Source: Bacteroidota bacterium
GTDB taxonomy: Bacteria > Bacteroidota > Bacteroidia > Chitinophagales > Saprospiraceae
NCBI GenBank assembly: GCA_016124585.1
Contig: WGNL01000023.1
Span: 1 to 64,000, forward strand
Direction of reading: 5' to 3'
DNA: 64,000 bases
Under the pieces are notes generated by a model, which saw nothing but the letters and a program-made list of their open reading frames with translations, was not told where the DNA came from and did no database searches. The translations under genes and the position numbers were made by a program. Of this stretch, positions 34,275-43,249 are shown in pieces. Position 1 is the first letter of the stretch; the number at the start of each line of letters is the position of its first letter.

Positions 34275-34556
34275 ATGATTAAAATGAAAGTAAATGGTTT
34301 TATTAAAGAGCATGATAAGAATTCAACATTTTCTATACCGTTTAAACAATATAGTATAACTTCTCTTGGTGGGTATGAATTTGAAGCTGACTTGATATTA
34401 AAATATTTAGAAGAAGGAGCAGTTGTTGTAAGTATGTTGCATTGGGTTAATGATTTTGAGACTAATATACCTATAGGGCCGCATATAATAAGAACAGATG
34501 GAGAATGGTTGTGGCCTGATTACATCACTCACTATATAAAGATGGGCCATCATTAG
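34275..34556 (+). CDS. Small protein of unknown function (possible immunity-type)
   Basis: 93 residues from ATG 34275 (or 90 from ATG 34284). No signal peptide. The C-terminal part has DGEWLWPDYITHYIKM, a pattern I recall from small proteins of unknown function in diverse bacteria where a DGxWxWP motif is conserved; some are encoded near polymorphic toxins, but no toxin is seen here. The gene is AT-rich and follows copy B by 43 bp. Function not assigned. Confidence 0.6.
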   Translation: MIKMKVNGFIKEHDKNSTFSIPFKQYSITSLGGYEFEADLILKYLEEGAVVVSMLHWVNDFETNIPIGPHIIRTDGEWLWPDYITHYIKMGHH

Positions 34557-35126
34557 TTGATATTGCCTGATTTTTTCATGCATATGAAGCAAAATAGTCT
34601 TGTTTGTCCAAATGTGTCTGGCGAGGAGCTAAAGGTAGTACAAAGACATTTTCTCTTAATTTCGAATTCTGTGTCATGGAGCCCAAAATAATTGGTAGTG
34701 TTAGCCTATTCATGTCCGTAAAACAAGACTTCCTCTTACTGGCGCAGCGTCTTCCCTCGCAGAGCTGGTTCGTATTCCGCTTTCTTCGACTATTACGTGC
34801 TGGCCAAGAAATTGCCATCAAATCAAGCCCCAACGAGGAGCGGTTTGAGGTGCAGAAACAGGCCATGCTGAAGGACAAAGGCAGGGTGAATATAGGCATT
34901 TCATGTAATGATTCTACATGTAAAAAAAACTATTTGATAAAAATGCCACATGGTCAATACCTTTGAGGCTTCCATTTCGCACACCTAAGTAAGAAGATAG
35001 ATGCGCTGGTCTATGGGTTGTTTAGGTTGGAGGAGAGAATGAAAATATTTGAAAGAACCGTTATCAAGTGACATAGTCAAACAAGGCTGTAACCTTAATT
35101 CGTCTCTAGCATTAACAAAAAAGTTT
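34557..35126. other. Region with possible degraded gene remnant
   Basis: No convincing intact gene. Between about 34690 and 34900 the sequence is richer in GC than its flanks, and protein-like fragments appear in two adjacent + frames (SYSAFFDYYVLAKKLPS, then SPNEERFEVQKQAMLKDKGR), consistent with a frameshifted remnant. A 120-codon frame (34604-34966) and an antisense frame cross it but neither reads like a real protein. Confidence 0.4.
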
Positions 35127-37634
35127 ATGAAAAAAGCATTACTTATTTTATTCCTTACGGCAATTGCACCGAAATTATTTAGCCAAAAATTTGTTGTAGG
35201 ATCCACAAAAGGAGGGGGTATTCACAATACTGGCTCCTTTTTCAGGTTGAACATGGAGACCGATGAACATGAGGAATTTTTCAGTTTTAGCGCACTAGGC
35301 CCTTTTGACCCCATCGCATATCCATTGCAAGGTTCCGATGGTAGGTTGTATGGTGAAACCAGACAAGGTGGGGATTTGAATGTGGGAACGGTGTTTTCCC
35401 TCAAGAAAGATGGGTCTGATTTAAAGGTATTGCATTCATTCAACGGGCAAGATGGACAAAACCCTAGTAATGGGCTTTGTGAAGCAAGCAATGGTAAATT
35501 GTATGGAATCATTGGGAGTAGTACAAACTATGGTAAAAGCGTTATTTATGTTATTGATAAAGATGGGGAAAACTTTGAAGTATTGCATGAACTCAGCCAA
35601 TTGGAATGTAAAGCCCCTTCTGGAGGCCTTATTGAGCACCTTGATGGGTACTTGTACGGGCTAGGTTTGTACGGTGGAACACTTGATAAAGGTGTTATCT
35701 ACAGAATCAAAAAAGATGGTACGGGTTTTCAGGTTGTGTATGAGTTTGCTGGTGGCTTAAATGGAGAAAGACCTGTTGGGCAATTGGTGTCAATGCCAAA
35801 CGGCAATTTATATGGTGTTACTAATAGTGGTGGTAGTGATGGTGGAGGCATTTTTTTTAGGTTTTCCACAACAAATTTTAACCTTGATATGCTACATGAT
35901 TTTGTTGACGATAATAAGGGTATTTCACCCATAGGTGGTTTGACTAAAGTAAGTAACGGTTACTTATATGGACACACTGCTGCTGGTGGAACCTATAATT
36001 TAGGGACAATTTACAGGATAGATATAAATGGCAATAATTTCAATGCCATCTTAGATTTTAATTGGACAGATGTTTTGCTTCCCAAGGGTAGAATGGTCGA
36101 GGCGCAAGGAAAGTTATGGGGAATAACTTCAAATTTTGTCATTCAGGGCAACGAAGGCAGTATTTACAGCATTGATAAGGATGGCTCCAATTTGGAGCAA
36201 GTCCATTATTTCTCTTCCTATTATGACACAGAGTCAACCACTGCATTGGCAGTAGGTGATGACGGGAATGTGTATGGGTTTACGGCATATGCTGGATCGG
36301 GGAAGCGTGGAGGTGTGTTTTCCATCAATACTGACAATCTTGCGTTTACGGAAATAAAGAATTTCACAACCAGCATTGGTAATGGATTTTATCCTTCTGA
36401 GATGATTGAGGGAGAAAATGGGATGTTTTACGGTAGTTGCAGCGAAGGTGGCAACTATGACAAAGGAGTAATTTACAGCTATAGAAAATCAGATGGAGCT
36501 TTTTCTGTTCTGCACCATTTTGATGATATTGAAGGAGCGCAACCACTCGTTTTGCTTTTTGGGCCAGACGGAAAACTCTATGGAAATACTTTGCATGGTG
36601 GAGACTTTGATGAAGGGACAATCTATCGCATGGAAATGGATGGTTCCAATTTTCAGTTATTGCACTCATTTGATAGCATTCAGGGAGCTCTGCCAATTTC
36701 AATGTTGATTGGTTCCGATAATAATTTATATGGTATCACAATAAATGGCGGCGTTGACAATGGCGGTATTGTTTACAGAATACCAATGGACGGAAGCTCT
36801 TTTACGGTTTTGAAGAGTTTTTTGACGAGTGAAGGGTTTTTCCCTTCAGATATATTGGAAGGAAGCGATGGTTATTTATATACTACATTATCAGGTGGTG
36901 TGCTTGGTGCAAATGGTAGCATGTACAGAATGATGAAAGATGGCTCAATGTTTCAAGCTGTCCATTCATTTGTAGCGAGTTTGGAAGGCAAATCTATTGG
37001 CGGGATGATTGATGGTGACAATGGGTACATATATGGGTTAGGAGGCCAAGGAGGATTGACGAACGGAGGTGTACTGTTTAAGATAGGAAAAGATAGCTTT
37101 GATTTCTCGGTTGCCTATAATTTTGCAGAAATAGAAGACGGGTTTTCCCCAATTGTCTTATCCAAAGACTCATCGAATGTTTTGTGGGGGCTCACAAGTG
37201 CAGGCGGCACAGAGCTGAATGGATTGGGCACACTTTTTAGCTGCAATTTGGATGGCTCAAATTATATTAACCATTATAATTTTGAGGGCCTAAAAAGCTT
37301 TTTTATTGAGGGTAAAAGTGGCCTATTGTTTACCGATTTTCCGACTTCTTCTGTATCTGATAGCTATATTGAAAAAAACATTATTTCAATATCCCCCAAT
37401 CCAAATAATGGCAATTTTAAATTCTTCCAGGGTGATTCTGCGCTAGATAATAAAAATTTTAAATTTTCAATGACCTCATCATCTGGTAATAGTAGCCATT
37501 TTTTAATAGGAAATTTGAATGAAGTAAATAGTTATATCGCTGAAATAGCGCCACTATTAAACAGTGGTGTTTATTTTATTAGTTTAACTGAGGGCAGCTT
37601 CACTTACACCAATAAAGTGATTGTGATCAAATGA
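35127..37634 (+). CDS. T9SS-secreted tandem-repeat (GloVer-type) propeller protein
   Basis: 835 residues from ATG 35127, which begins a signal peptide (KALLILFLTAIAPKLFS, cut before QKFVV); the frame upstream is not supported. The body is a run of roughly 50-65-residue repeats with the signature GGxxxxGxIYRIxxDGSNFxxLHSF and GSDGYLYGxTxxGG, matching the Gloeobacter/Verrucomicrobia repeat (TIGR03803-type) that folds as a propeller. The C-terminus is a T9SS domain (ISISPNPNNGNFKF ... GVYFISLTEGSFTYTNKVIVIK). Markedly AT-rich compared with the kelch-like operon. Element copy C begins about 20 bp after its stop. Confidence 0.9.
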   Translation: MKKALLILFLTAIAPKLFSQKFVVGSTKGGGIHNTGSFFRLNMETDEHEEFFSFSALGPFDPIAYPLQGSDGRLYGETRQGGDLNVGTVFSLKKDGSDLKVLHSFNGQDGQNPSNGLCEASNGKLYGIIGSSTNYGKSVIYVIDKDGENFEVLHELSQLECKAPSGGLIEHLDGYLYGLGLYGGTLDKGVIYRIKKDGTGFQVVYEFAGGLNGERPVGQLVSMPNGNLYGVTNSGGSDGGGIFFRFSTTNFNLDMLHDFVDDNKGISPIGGLTKVSNGYLYGHTAAGGTYNLGTIYRIDINGNNFNAILDFNWTDVLLPKGRMVEAQGKLWGITSNFVIQGNEGSIYSIDKDGSNLEQVHYFSSYYDTESTTALAVGDDGNVYGFTAYAGSGKRGGVFSINTDNLAFTEIKNFTTSIGNGFYPSEMIEGENGMFYGSCSEGGNYDKGVIYSYRKSDGAFSVLHHFDDIEGAQPLVLLFGPDGKLYGNTLHGGDFDEGTIYRMEMDGSNFQLLHSFDSIQGALPISMLIGSDNNLYGITINGGVDNGGIVYRIPMDGSSFTVLKSFLTSEGFFPSDILEGSDGYLYTTLSGGVLGANGSMYRMMKDGSMFQAVHSFVASLEGKSIGGMIDGDNGYIYGLGGQGGLTNGGVLFKIGKDSFDFSVAYNFAEIEDGFSPIVLSKDSSNVLWGLTSAGGTELNGLGTLFSCNLDGSNYINHYNFEGLKSFFIEGKSGLLFTDFPTSSVSDSYIEKNIISISPNPNNGNFKFFQGDSALDNKNFKFSMTSSSGNSSHFLIGNLNEVNSYIAEIAPLLNSGVYFISLTEGSFTYTNKVIVIK

Positions 37635-37653
37635 GACGTAGGCAATATTTAGA

Positions 37654-37774
37654 ATCACATATCAGCCTGTCTCTGACAGGTATAAGCGAGGCAGCAGACC
37701 AACTTTCGTTGGATACGAAAAGAAAGGAGAAACAAGTCTGGAAGCTTGTTCCAGCATAATTAGAACTTTCAAAA
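37654..37774 (+). repeat. Dispersed structured element, copy C
   Basis: Aligns with copy B from the right arm of the first hairpin (ATCACATATCAGC) onward: CTGTCTC / GAGGCAG arms around a TATAAGC loop, CCAAC / GTTGG hairpin (37699-37712), GGATACGAAAAG, then AAACAAGTCTGGAAGCTTGT with CTGGAA / TTCCAG arms. It directly follows the 35127 gene and may be its 3' untranslated region. Confidence 0.8.
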
Positions 37775-37809
37775 CCACAAAACTTGCTATATCCCGGTGT
37801 GCGCCCTTA

Positions 37810-38187
37810 CTACTCCATCGTGACGAACAAATGCAATGTCCCGTTCGACGAAGCTGCAATGACTTGGTTTAGCGCAGTATTTGTACAATGAAAAGCTGTG
37901 CTGCTAGGGCCAGAAGATTCCTCTAGTATGCCGCTGTTATTACATCCACCACCATCGTTGGCACCCCAAAAAAGCGGGAACTGATAACCGTTGGCATCAA
38001 TCAAAAACTCCGTGGTTGAGGTTGGTGCAAATGTTTGATTGACCAAAGTTCCATTGCTGGCGCAACCTAATTTATAGGACCAAGTATTGGCGGTATTATT
38101 GGTGACGATGATGTGAAGTTTGTCTTGCGCTTGCACAGAGATAATGGATGCCAAGGCAAAAAGCAGGGAAAAGAAGATTGATTTCAT
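37810..38187 (-). CDS. Small exported protein of unknown function
   Basis: 125 residues. Signal peptide (FFSLLFALASIISVQA, cut before QDKLH). The mature part is a small beta-rich domain with four cysteines (GCASNG, GGCNNSG, FHCTN), aromatic and Asn/Thr rich, ending in GTLHLFVTME. No recognised domain; the spacing of cysteines suggests two disulfides. Single gene, convergent with copy C and divergent from the hydrolase gene. Confidence 0.75.
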   Translation of the reverse strand: MKSIFFSLLFALASIISVQAQDKLHIIVTNNTANTWSYKLGCASNGTLVNQTFAPTSTTEFLIDANGYQFPLFWGANDGGGCNNSGILEESSGPSSTAFHCTNTALNQVIAASSNGTLHLFVTME

Positions 38188-38350
38188 GGTACATTTTTTT
38201 GATTAAATTTGGAATGCCAGTGCACTCAGCGAAACAACACTGGAGTTTTTAAAACGGGCTAGGCAGGGGTAGGTTCATGTGTAGGGATTTATTTGGTGGC
38301 AAAGCGTTTATCTTTACAAGCAAATCTTGATTCTGACAATCCTTTCAAAC

Positions 38351-39022
38351 ATGACAAACCCACAACGATTAAAAATCCCAATATCAGCCGAAATCGGCGA
38401 AGTGTCAGCGCTGCTGCTTCTGCCTAAAAATGCCACCACCTTGCTTGTGCTGGGGCACGGCGCAGGTGCCAACATGGAACATGCTTTCATGGAAGAACTG
38501 TCACAACAACTAGCTGAACACGGCGTGGGTACACTGCGCTACAATTTCCCCTACATGGAAAAAGGCGGCGGGCCTCCTGACCGACCCAAGGTGGCGCATC
38601 CAACGGTGGTGGCAGCGGTGAAAAAGGGAGCGGAACTTGCGAAGGGCCGAAAACTGCTGGCGGGTGGCAAATCCTTTGGTGGCAGGATGACCTCCCAAGT
38701 GGCTGCCCAAGGCGAACTGAAGGAGGTGGCTGGGATTGTCTATTTTGGGTTTCCGCTGCACGCACCCGGCAAACCCGGTACGGAGCGTGCGGCGTACCTA
38801 ACTGATATTAAGGTGCCCCAATTGTTCCTGCAAGGCACCCGTGATACACTGGCGGAGTTTGCCCTTATCGAGCAGGTCTGCCAGTCATTGAAGCGGGCCA
38901 CTTTGGTCAGGATGGAAGGCGGCGACCATTCTTTCAAAACCCTGAAAAGCAGCGGTATCACCCATGAGGCGGCGATTAAGAAATTGGCAAGTGAAACTGC
39001 CCATTTCGCTGCCGGGCTTTGA
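38351..39022 (+). CDS. Alpha/beta hydrolase of the TEX30/KANL3 (dienelactone hydrolase-like) group
   Basis: 223 residues from ATG 38351 (a TTG lies upstream at 38327). No signal peptide, so cytoplasmic. Alpha/beta-hydrolase features: oxyanion region VLGHGAGANMEH, nucleophile elbow GGKSFGGRM with Ser108, acid in FLQGTRDTLAEF and catalytic His in MEGGDHSFK. The GHGAG and GxSxGG pattern fits the TEX30/KANL3-type family. Substrate unknown. Confidence 0.88.
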   Translation: MTNPQRLKIPISAEIGEVSALLLLPKNATTLLVLGHGAGANMEHAFMEELSQQLAEHGVGTLRYNFPYMEKGGGPPDRPKVAHPTVVAAVKKGAELAKGRKLLAGGKSFGGRMTSQVAAQGELKEVAGIVYFGFPLHAPGKPGTERAAYLTDIKVPQLFLQGTRDTLAEFALIEQVCQSLKRATLVRMEGGDHSFKTLKSSGITHEAAIKKLASETAHFAAGL

Positions 39023-39173
39023 GTGGCTAAATCCAAAGTTTTTCAAAAAGGTGGTGAAATGCTGTTTAATATTTGACACACCATCATCAACAAGCATAAA
39101 AAATATGCTGCTCTGCTGGCGCTAAGATGATTCGCATAATTCACTTTAAGTTTATCAGATTAATTGCTTCATC

Positions 39174-39719
39174 ATGAAACTTCTCGCCCTCTTCTTTTGC
39201 TTCTTTGCCCTCCCATTGCTGGCGCAGCAAAGCCAGTTTGATGCCACCATCGAACAAATTGCCCTTTTAGAGAAGGCATTGGGTACCGAAAAGGACCCTC
39301 ATCAAAATGTAGTTCGGCAACAGGAAATTATTCGCTTGTACGGTCAGGCCATCCAATACAGCGAGGAAGCGACCAAATGGGCCATCCGGTGGAAAAGCAG
39401 GTATGCCCTTGGCAGTTTGTCTTGGTACTTTTTATTGGACAATAATCCTGTGGAAGCACAGGCCACGGCGGAACAGGCCCTGAAAAGTGGAGGGGATTTC
39501 AATATGGAATGGGTCAATTCCAACCTTGCCCCGGCACTCCTCCTCCAAGGCAAATGGGAGGAATCCAAGGCTGTTTACGTCAGCCACAAAGACCAAGCTT
39601 ACCCAGATGGCACGGATCGGAACTGGACGCAGGTGTTCCTCCAAGACCTCGATGCTTTGGAAGCTGCTGGCATCACCCATCCTGATATGGCAAGGGCGAG
39701 GAAGTTATTGAAGGAATAG
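39174..39719 (+). CDS. Exported TPR-like protein of unknown function
   Basis: 181 residues. Signal peptide (LLALFFCFFALPLLA, cut before QQSQF). The mature part is helical with TPR-like spacing (EALGTEKDPHQNVVRQQEIIRLYGQAI, SLSWYFLLDNNPVEAQATAEQALKS, NSNLAPALLLQGKWEESKAVY), probably two to three TPR-like repeats. Likely periplasmic scaffold. No partner is evident. Confidence 0.75.
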   Translation: MKLLALFFCFFALPLLAQQSQFDATIEQIALLEKALGTEKDPHQNVVRQQEIIRLYGQAIQYSEEATKWAIRWKSRYALGSLSWYFLLDNNPVEAQATAEQALKSGGDFNMEWVNSNLAPALLLQGKWEESKAVYVSHKDQAYPDGTDRNWTQVFLQDLDALEAAGITHPDMARARKLLKE

Positions 39720-39767
39720 CCCAAGGTTTTGTTCGGGAAAAATGGCGGGTCGAAAATGTATAGGCAA

Positions 39768-41399
39768 TTAGTGTTTCAGTACCCCACCGATCACCTTCCC
39801 CGTAGCTCCTGACGGCCATGAAATCTTCAACAGTTCGCTAACAGTCGGTGCAATGTCCTCAATCCAGATGGGGTCATAATTGTCGCCAGGAGCAATATTC
39901 CCCCCAAAAAAGATAATCGGCACATGTGTGTCGTAAGCGTAGGGGCTGCCGTGCGTGGTACCGCCCTTTAAATAGTAATCGGAGAACCAGCCGGGATAGA
40001 GCTGCACCAAAAAATCACCGCTTCTGGCAGGCATGAAGCCTTTTCTTATTTTCTCACAAACACGGGGGTCGGTGGCGCAATGGCCAAAATCGTGCAGGGG
40101 TATAATGCCGTAAACCCCAGGGAAATCAGCGGAAAAAGCCCTAATTTCTGCCTCTATTTCGCCTACATCGATACTGTCCTGTTGATACAAGTAGATTTGC
40201 TCGTTGATGAAAAACTCAATGGGGTTCATGCCGAATTTCTCTTGTAGGTGATTTGCCAAACCCTGCTCAAAATCCCCGGTTTTGAAATATCCGCTGGGTG
40301 GTGAAACATAACCTGGAATATCAGCGCCGCCGTGGTCGGCGGTGAGGAAGATGTTGACCCGGTCTAGTCCGATGGTGTTGTCGAGGTAGTCAAGGAAGTT
40401 GGCCAATTCCCGGTCTAGCCGAAGGTAGATATCCTGCGTCTCCACGGAGTATGGGCCGAACTGGTGCCCTACATAGTCAGTGGAGGAAAAACTGAGGGCC
40501 AACAAATCTGTGATGGAATCCATGCCCAGTTGTTCACCTTCAATGGCGGCCTTGGCAAAAGCAGCGGTCAAAGCGTTGCCGTAAGGACTGGCCAGCAAGA
40601 TGCCGTAGGGCGTTTCACCAGCACCAAACCGCTTGATTTGACTGATTGCCTTAAGGTCGTAGGGAAAAACGGCTTTTTCCGTGTTGAGGTACGGCCGTTC
40701 GTAGGGTCGTTCGTCGGGCAGGGATTCGTCATAGCGCTCCATGGGAAGCAGCGGTGTCCAAGGCTTTTCGAGGTATTGGTCGGGCAGGTGCTGGTCGTTG
40801 AACTTCGTGACCCAATCGGGCAGTGTTTTACGGTAAAAATCGCTGGTGATGAATTGGCCGTTGGTTTTGTCGTACCAGTAAGCGCCGTCGTTCAGGAAGC
40901 CGACGGGCAAGATGGCACCCCGGTCTTTGAGGGCGATGCCGATGGTCTTTGAACGGCGGTTGGTAGCCAGTTCGAGCTGGTCGGCAAGGGTGGTGGCCGT
41001 CAATCGGCGTGGTGACATTTTTCCCTCCACGGAATTGGAGCCTACGGTGTTGGCCTGTTGGTCTTCGGCACAGTACACCCGCTTCTTCTCTTGCCGGGAG
41101 TACCACTCGTTGCCTATGATGCCGTGCAGGGCAGGGCTGCTGCCCGTGTACACACTCGAATGACCGGGCCCCGTGAGGGTCGGGGCATATTGGTAGTGTC
41201 CATTATGGACGACGTATCCCTGCTGGAGCAGCCGTTTGAAGCCATTCTCGCTCAGGTCGTCCCAATAACGATAGAGGTAGTCGTATCGCATTTGGTCCAC
41301 GATGATGCCCACTACCAAGCGGGGTCGCTGTTGGCCAAAGGCCCAAGTGGTGAAAAATAAAAGGAGGATGGTGAGGGGGAGTAGTTTCAGGTTCCGCAT
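39768..41399 (-). CDS. PafA-like alkaline phosphatase / nucleotide pyrophosphatase-phosphodiesterase
   Basis: 543 residues. Signal peptide (TILLLFFTTWAFG, cut before QQRPR). Alkaline phosphatase superfamily: metal ligand Asp35 in VDQMRYDYLYRY, nucleophile Thr76 in APTLTGPGHSSVYTG, the PafA-type pair KDR in IGIALKDRGAILP, GNEWYSR as the likely asparagine site, FSSTDYVGHQFGP and LTADHGGADIPG as metal sites and YDTHVPIIFFG for the last histidine. PafA-type enzymes are high-activity phosphate monoesterases of Bacteroidota, acting in the periplasm. Convergent with the 39174 gene. Confidence 0.92.
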   Translation of the reverse strand: MRNLKLLPLTILLLFFTTWAFGQQRPRLVVGIIVDQMRYDYLYRYWDDLSENGFKRLLQQGYVVHNGHYQYAPTLTGPGHSSVYTGSSPALHGIIGNEWYSRQEKKRVYCAEDQQANTVGSNSVEGKMSPRRLTATTLADQLELATNRRSKTIGIALKDRGAILPVGFLNDGAYWYDKTNGQFITSDFYRKTLPDWVTKFNDQHLPDQYLEKPWTPLLPMERYDESLPDERPYERPYLNTEKAVFPYDLKAISQIKRFGAGETPYGILLASPYGNALTAAFAKAAIEGEQLGMDSITDLLALSFSSTDYVGHQFGPYSVETQDIYLRLDRELANFLDYLDNTIGLDRVNIFLTADHGGADIPGYVSPPSGYFKTGDFEQGLANHLQEKFGMNPIEFFINEQIYLYQQDSIDVGEIEAEIRAFSADFPGVYGIIPLHDFGHCATDPRVCEKIRKGFMPARSGDFLVQLYPGWFSDYYLKGGTTHGSPYAYDTHVPIIFFGGNIAPGDNYDPIWIEDIAPTVSELLKISWPSGATGKVIGGVLKH

Positions 41400-41754
41400 T
41401 GTATGCTTTTGAAAAGCGAATGTATGTGGGCGTAAATATCCAAATCTACGCTGAAATCAGGGCTCGATATTCATGAATTAGCAGCTTTTTAAAGTTTAGC
41501 TTACGTTGTGTGGCTCGTTTTCCTTTGAAAATTGACCTAGGTTGTGTGCTGATTTTGGTAGTACCGTATCCGTTACAAGCTTCGCAAATGCCCGATTAAT
41601 CACAGGCTTTCAAGACTTTTTTCAGTTTAGCACAGAATTTGCAAAGGTAGTTTCACCTTCCGTTTTTTTAAAATTCCCTTTCCCTGGCATTTCACTCACA
41701 AGCACTGTGTCGCATGGCCTGTAGCCGTGTTGAACGGTGGAAAACCTTATTGAA
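41400..41754. other. Intergenic region between divergent genes
   Basis: About 355 bp between the phosphatase and the outer-membrane barrel gene. TACCTTTG occurs on the minus strand at 41649-41642, but without a -33 partner and 240 bp from the phosphatase start. No gene seen. Confidence 0.5.
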
Positions 41755-42459
41755 ATGAAATCTGTGAACAAGTTGCTCACTGGCCTTGTCTTGTTGGCCT
41801 TTCCTCTTTTTTGTTTTTCTCAAAATTATTGGGAAATAAGTCTCTCGCCCGGCGCTTCGGTGTATTACGGCGATTTGACTGTGCCCATCATCACTTTCAA
41901 AGAAACCCATTTTGCGGAGCAGATCAGCATAAAGCGCTACTATCGTGACAATGCGCTTCGCTTCAATGTGCTGCACGGCACGCTTTCTGGCGACGATAGT
42001 AACTATAGCCGGAACCGCAGCCGGGGCAATAAATTTGTTGGCAAATTCACGGAGTTTGCGCTTATGGGTGAGATTGACCTCAAGGGCCGGCGGCGCTTTT
42101 CCAAAAAATTGGGTTACCAGAAAACGGCCTCACCGTATATCATGTTCGGCCTGTCTGGCATCTACTCTAAGCCGGATGTCACCTATGGTTCGCCCGACAG
42201 CAAGGATATCGGGATTGATTATCCATCCTGGAACTTCGGGATGCCCGTTGGCGTAGGTTATAAATTCGATTTGAACGAGCGGGTTGTTTTCGGTGCAGAA
42301 TTGGGTCTTCGCCTGACCCTCTCCGACTATCTCGACGGAACACAGGCATCTGGAAACGCCTATAAAAATGATGCTTTTTTCTTCGGTGGCATCACGGTCG
42401 GCTATCGTATCATCAATTTAGGTGCTTCGGCAGTCAAGGTCGATAAGGAGAAGGCATAA
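41755..42459 (+). CDS. Outer-membrane beta-barrel protein (DUF6089-like)
   Basis: 234 residues from ATG 41755 (the GTG at 41737 gives a longer, less likely N-terminus). Signal peptide (LLTGLVLLAFPLFCFS, cut before QNYWE). Alternating strands of an 8- to 10-stranded barrel: ISLSPGASVYYGDLT, ALRFNVLHGTLSGDD, FTEFALMGEIDL, SPYIMFGLSGIYSKPDV, FGMPVGVGYKFDLNERVVFGAELGLRLTLSDYLDG, FFGGITVGYRI. The opening and the LSDYLDG motif fit the DUF6089-like OmpA/OmpW-type small barrels of Bacteroidota. A terminator follows. Confidence 0.85.
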   Translation: MKSVNKLLTGLVLLAFPLFCFSQNYWEISLSPGASVYYGDLTVPIITFKETHFAEQISIKRYYRDNALRFNVLHGTLSGDDSNYSRNRSRGNKFVGKFTEFALMGEIDLKGRRRFSKKLGYQKTASPYIMFGLSGIYSKPDVTYGSPDSKDIGIDYPSWNFGMPVGVGYKFDLNERVVFGAELGLRLTLSDYLDGTQASGNAYKNDAFFFGGITVGYRIINLGASAVKVDKEKA

Positions 42460-42463
42460 AATG

Positions 42464-42513
42464 CAATACCCGCTGGTTTGCCATCTAATTTTGACTCCAG
42501 CGGGTATTGTTTT
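42464..42513. terminator. Bidirectional terminator
   Basis: CAATACCCGCTGG / CCAGCGGGTATTG, 13-bp perfect arms with a 20-nt loop, followed by TTTT on the + strand. Lies between the convergent barrel and CBS genes. Confidence 0.8.
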
Positions 42514-42516
42514 GCA

Positions 42517-42987
42517 TTAATTATTGGCAGTATTCATGTCCTTGATTGCCCGTAAGATGTCACGTCGGCTGACCTGACCAGCCAACTTTCCGTGGTCATC
42601 CATGACGAGCAGGCGCTTGTAGGGCGTTGTCAAAAATATATTGGCTACTTCAAAAATGTCTGCGTTGATGGAGATGCTTTTCATAACATTGGACATGTAG
42701 GCGGCTACCGTGTCATCGCTCACAGGTACCGGGCTATTGTGGTAAACACCGCCGAACAGGACGTTCAGGCAGTCCTTGTCATCAATCAATCCAATCACTT
42801 CGTTCAGGTCGTTCAGTACAGGGGCACCTGTAATCCTGTTTTCCAGCAAGGAATCAATCACTTCGTTGATAGGGGTATCCGGTTTGAAAGTAATTAAGCT
42901 CCTGACCATATAATTCGTTACAGAAGGAGGGGTAATTGTTCTGTCAATTTGGAAATCATCTACGGATTTCTGTTGGAAATTTTTCAT
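42517..42987 (-). CDS. CBS-domain pair protein
   Basis: 156 residues from the ATG at 42987 (an in-frame TTG lies 9 bp upstream). Two CBS domains, about residues 25-85 (VTNYMVRSLITFKPDTPINEVIDSLLENRITGAPVLND ... GLIDDKDCLNVLFG) and 90-150 (VAAYMSNVMKSISINADIFEVANIFLTTPYKRLLVMDDHGKLAGQVSRRDILRAI). CBS pairs bind adenosine nucleotides and act as energy or ligand sensors. Stand-alone, cytoplasmic; the regulated partner is unknown. Confidence 0.9.
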   Translation of the reverse strand: MKNFQQKSVDDFQIDRTITPPSVTNYMVRSLITFKPDTPINEVIDSLLENRITGAPVLNDLNEVIGLIDDKDCLNVLFGGVYHNSPVPVSDDTVAAYMSNVMKSISINADIFEVANIFLTTPYKRLLVMDDHGKLAGQVSRRDILRAIKDMNTANN

Positions 42988-43249
42988 AGGCTGCAATTTT
43001 TAAAAGGTGAAGTAGTGAAGATTCGCTAAAGATAATGCCTAAGTTTTATTGACGAAATATTGAACTGATATTTTTGATTAGGTGAGAAAAATATTTTGAA
43101 TTAAATGGTATTATCAGTTGATTAATGTTGTGATTGTGTTGTTTGTACACACTATCTTTTATGAAAAGAATTCCTTCCGGTTTTGTTCCAAAACTACATC
43201 CGCTATCTCTTGGTCAAAACTTGTTTCTTTTGTCAAAACATATCTGCCA

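Noticed and set aside
34604-34966. 120-codon + frame as a gene
   Set aside because: No start context, uneven composition and better protein-like fragments in other frames; treated as a possible remnant instead.
41642-41649. TACCTTTG as promoter of the phosphatase gene
   Set aside because: No -33 partner and a 240-bp leader; kept only as a remark on the intergenic region.
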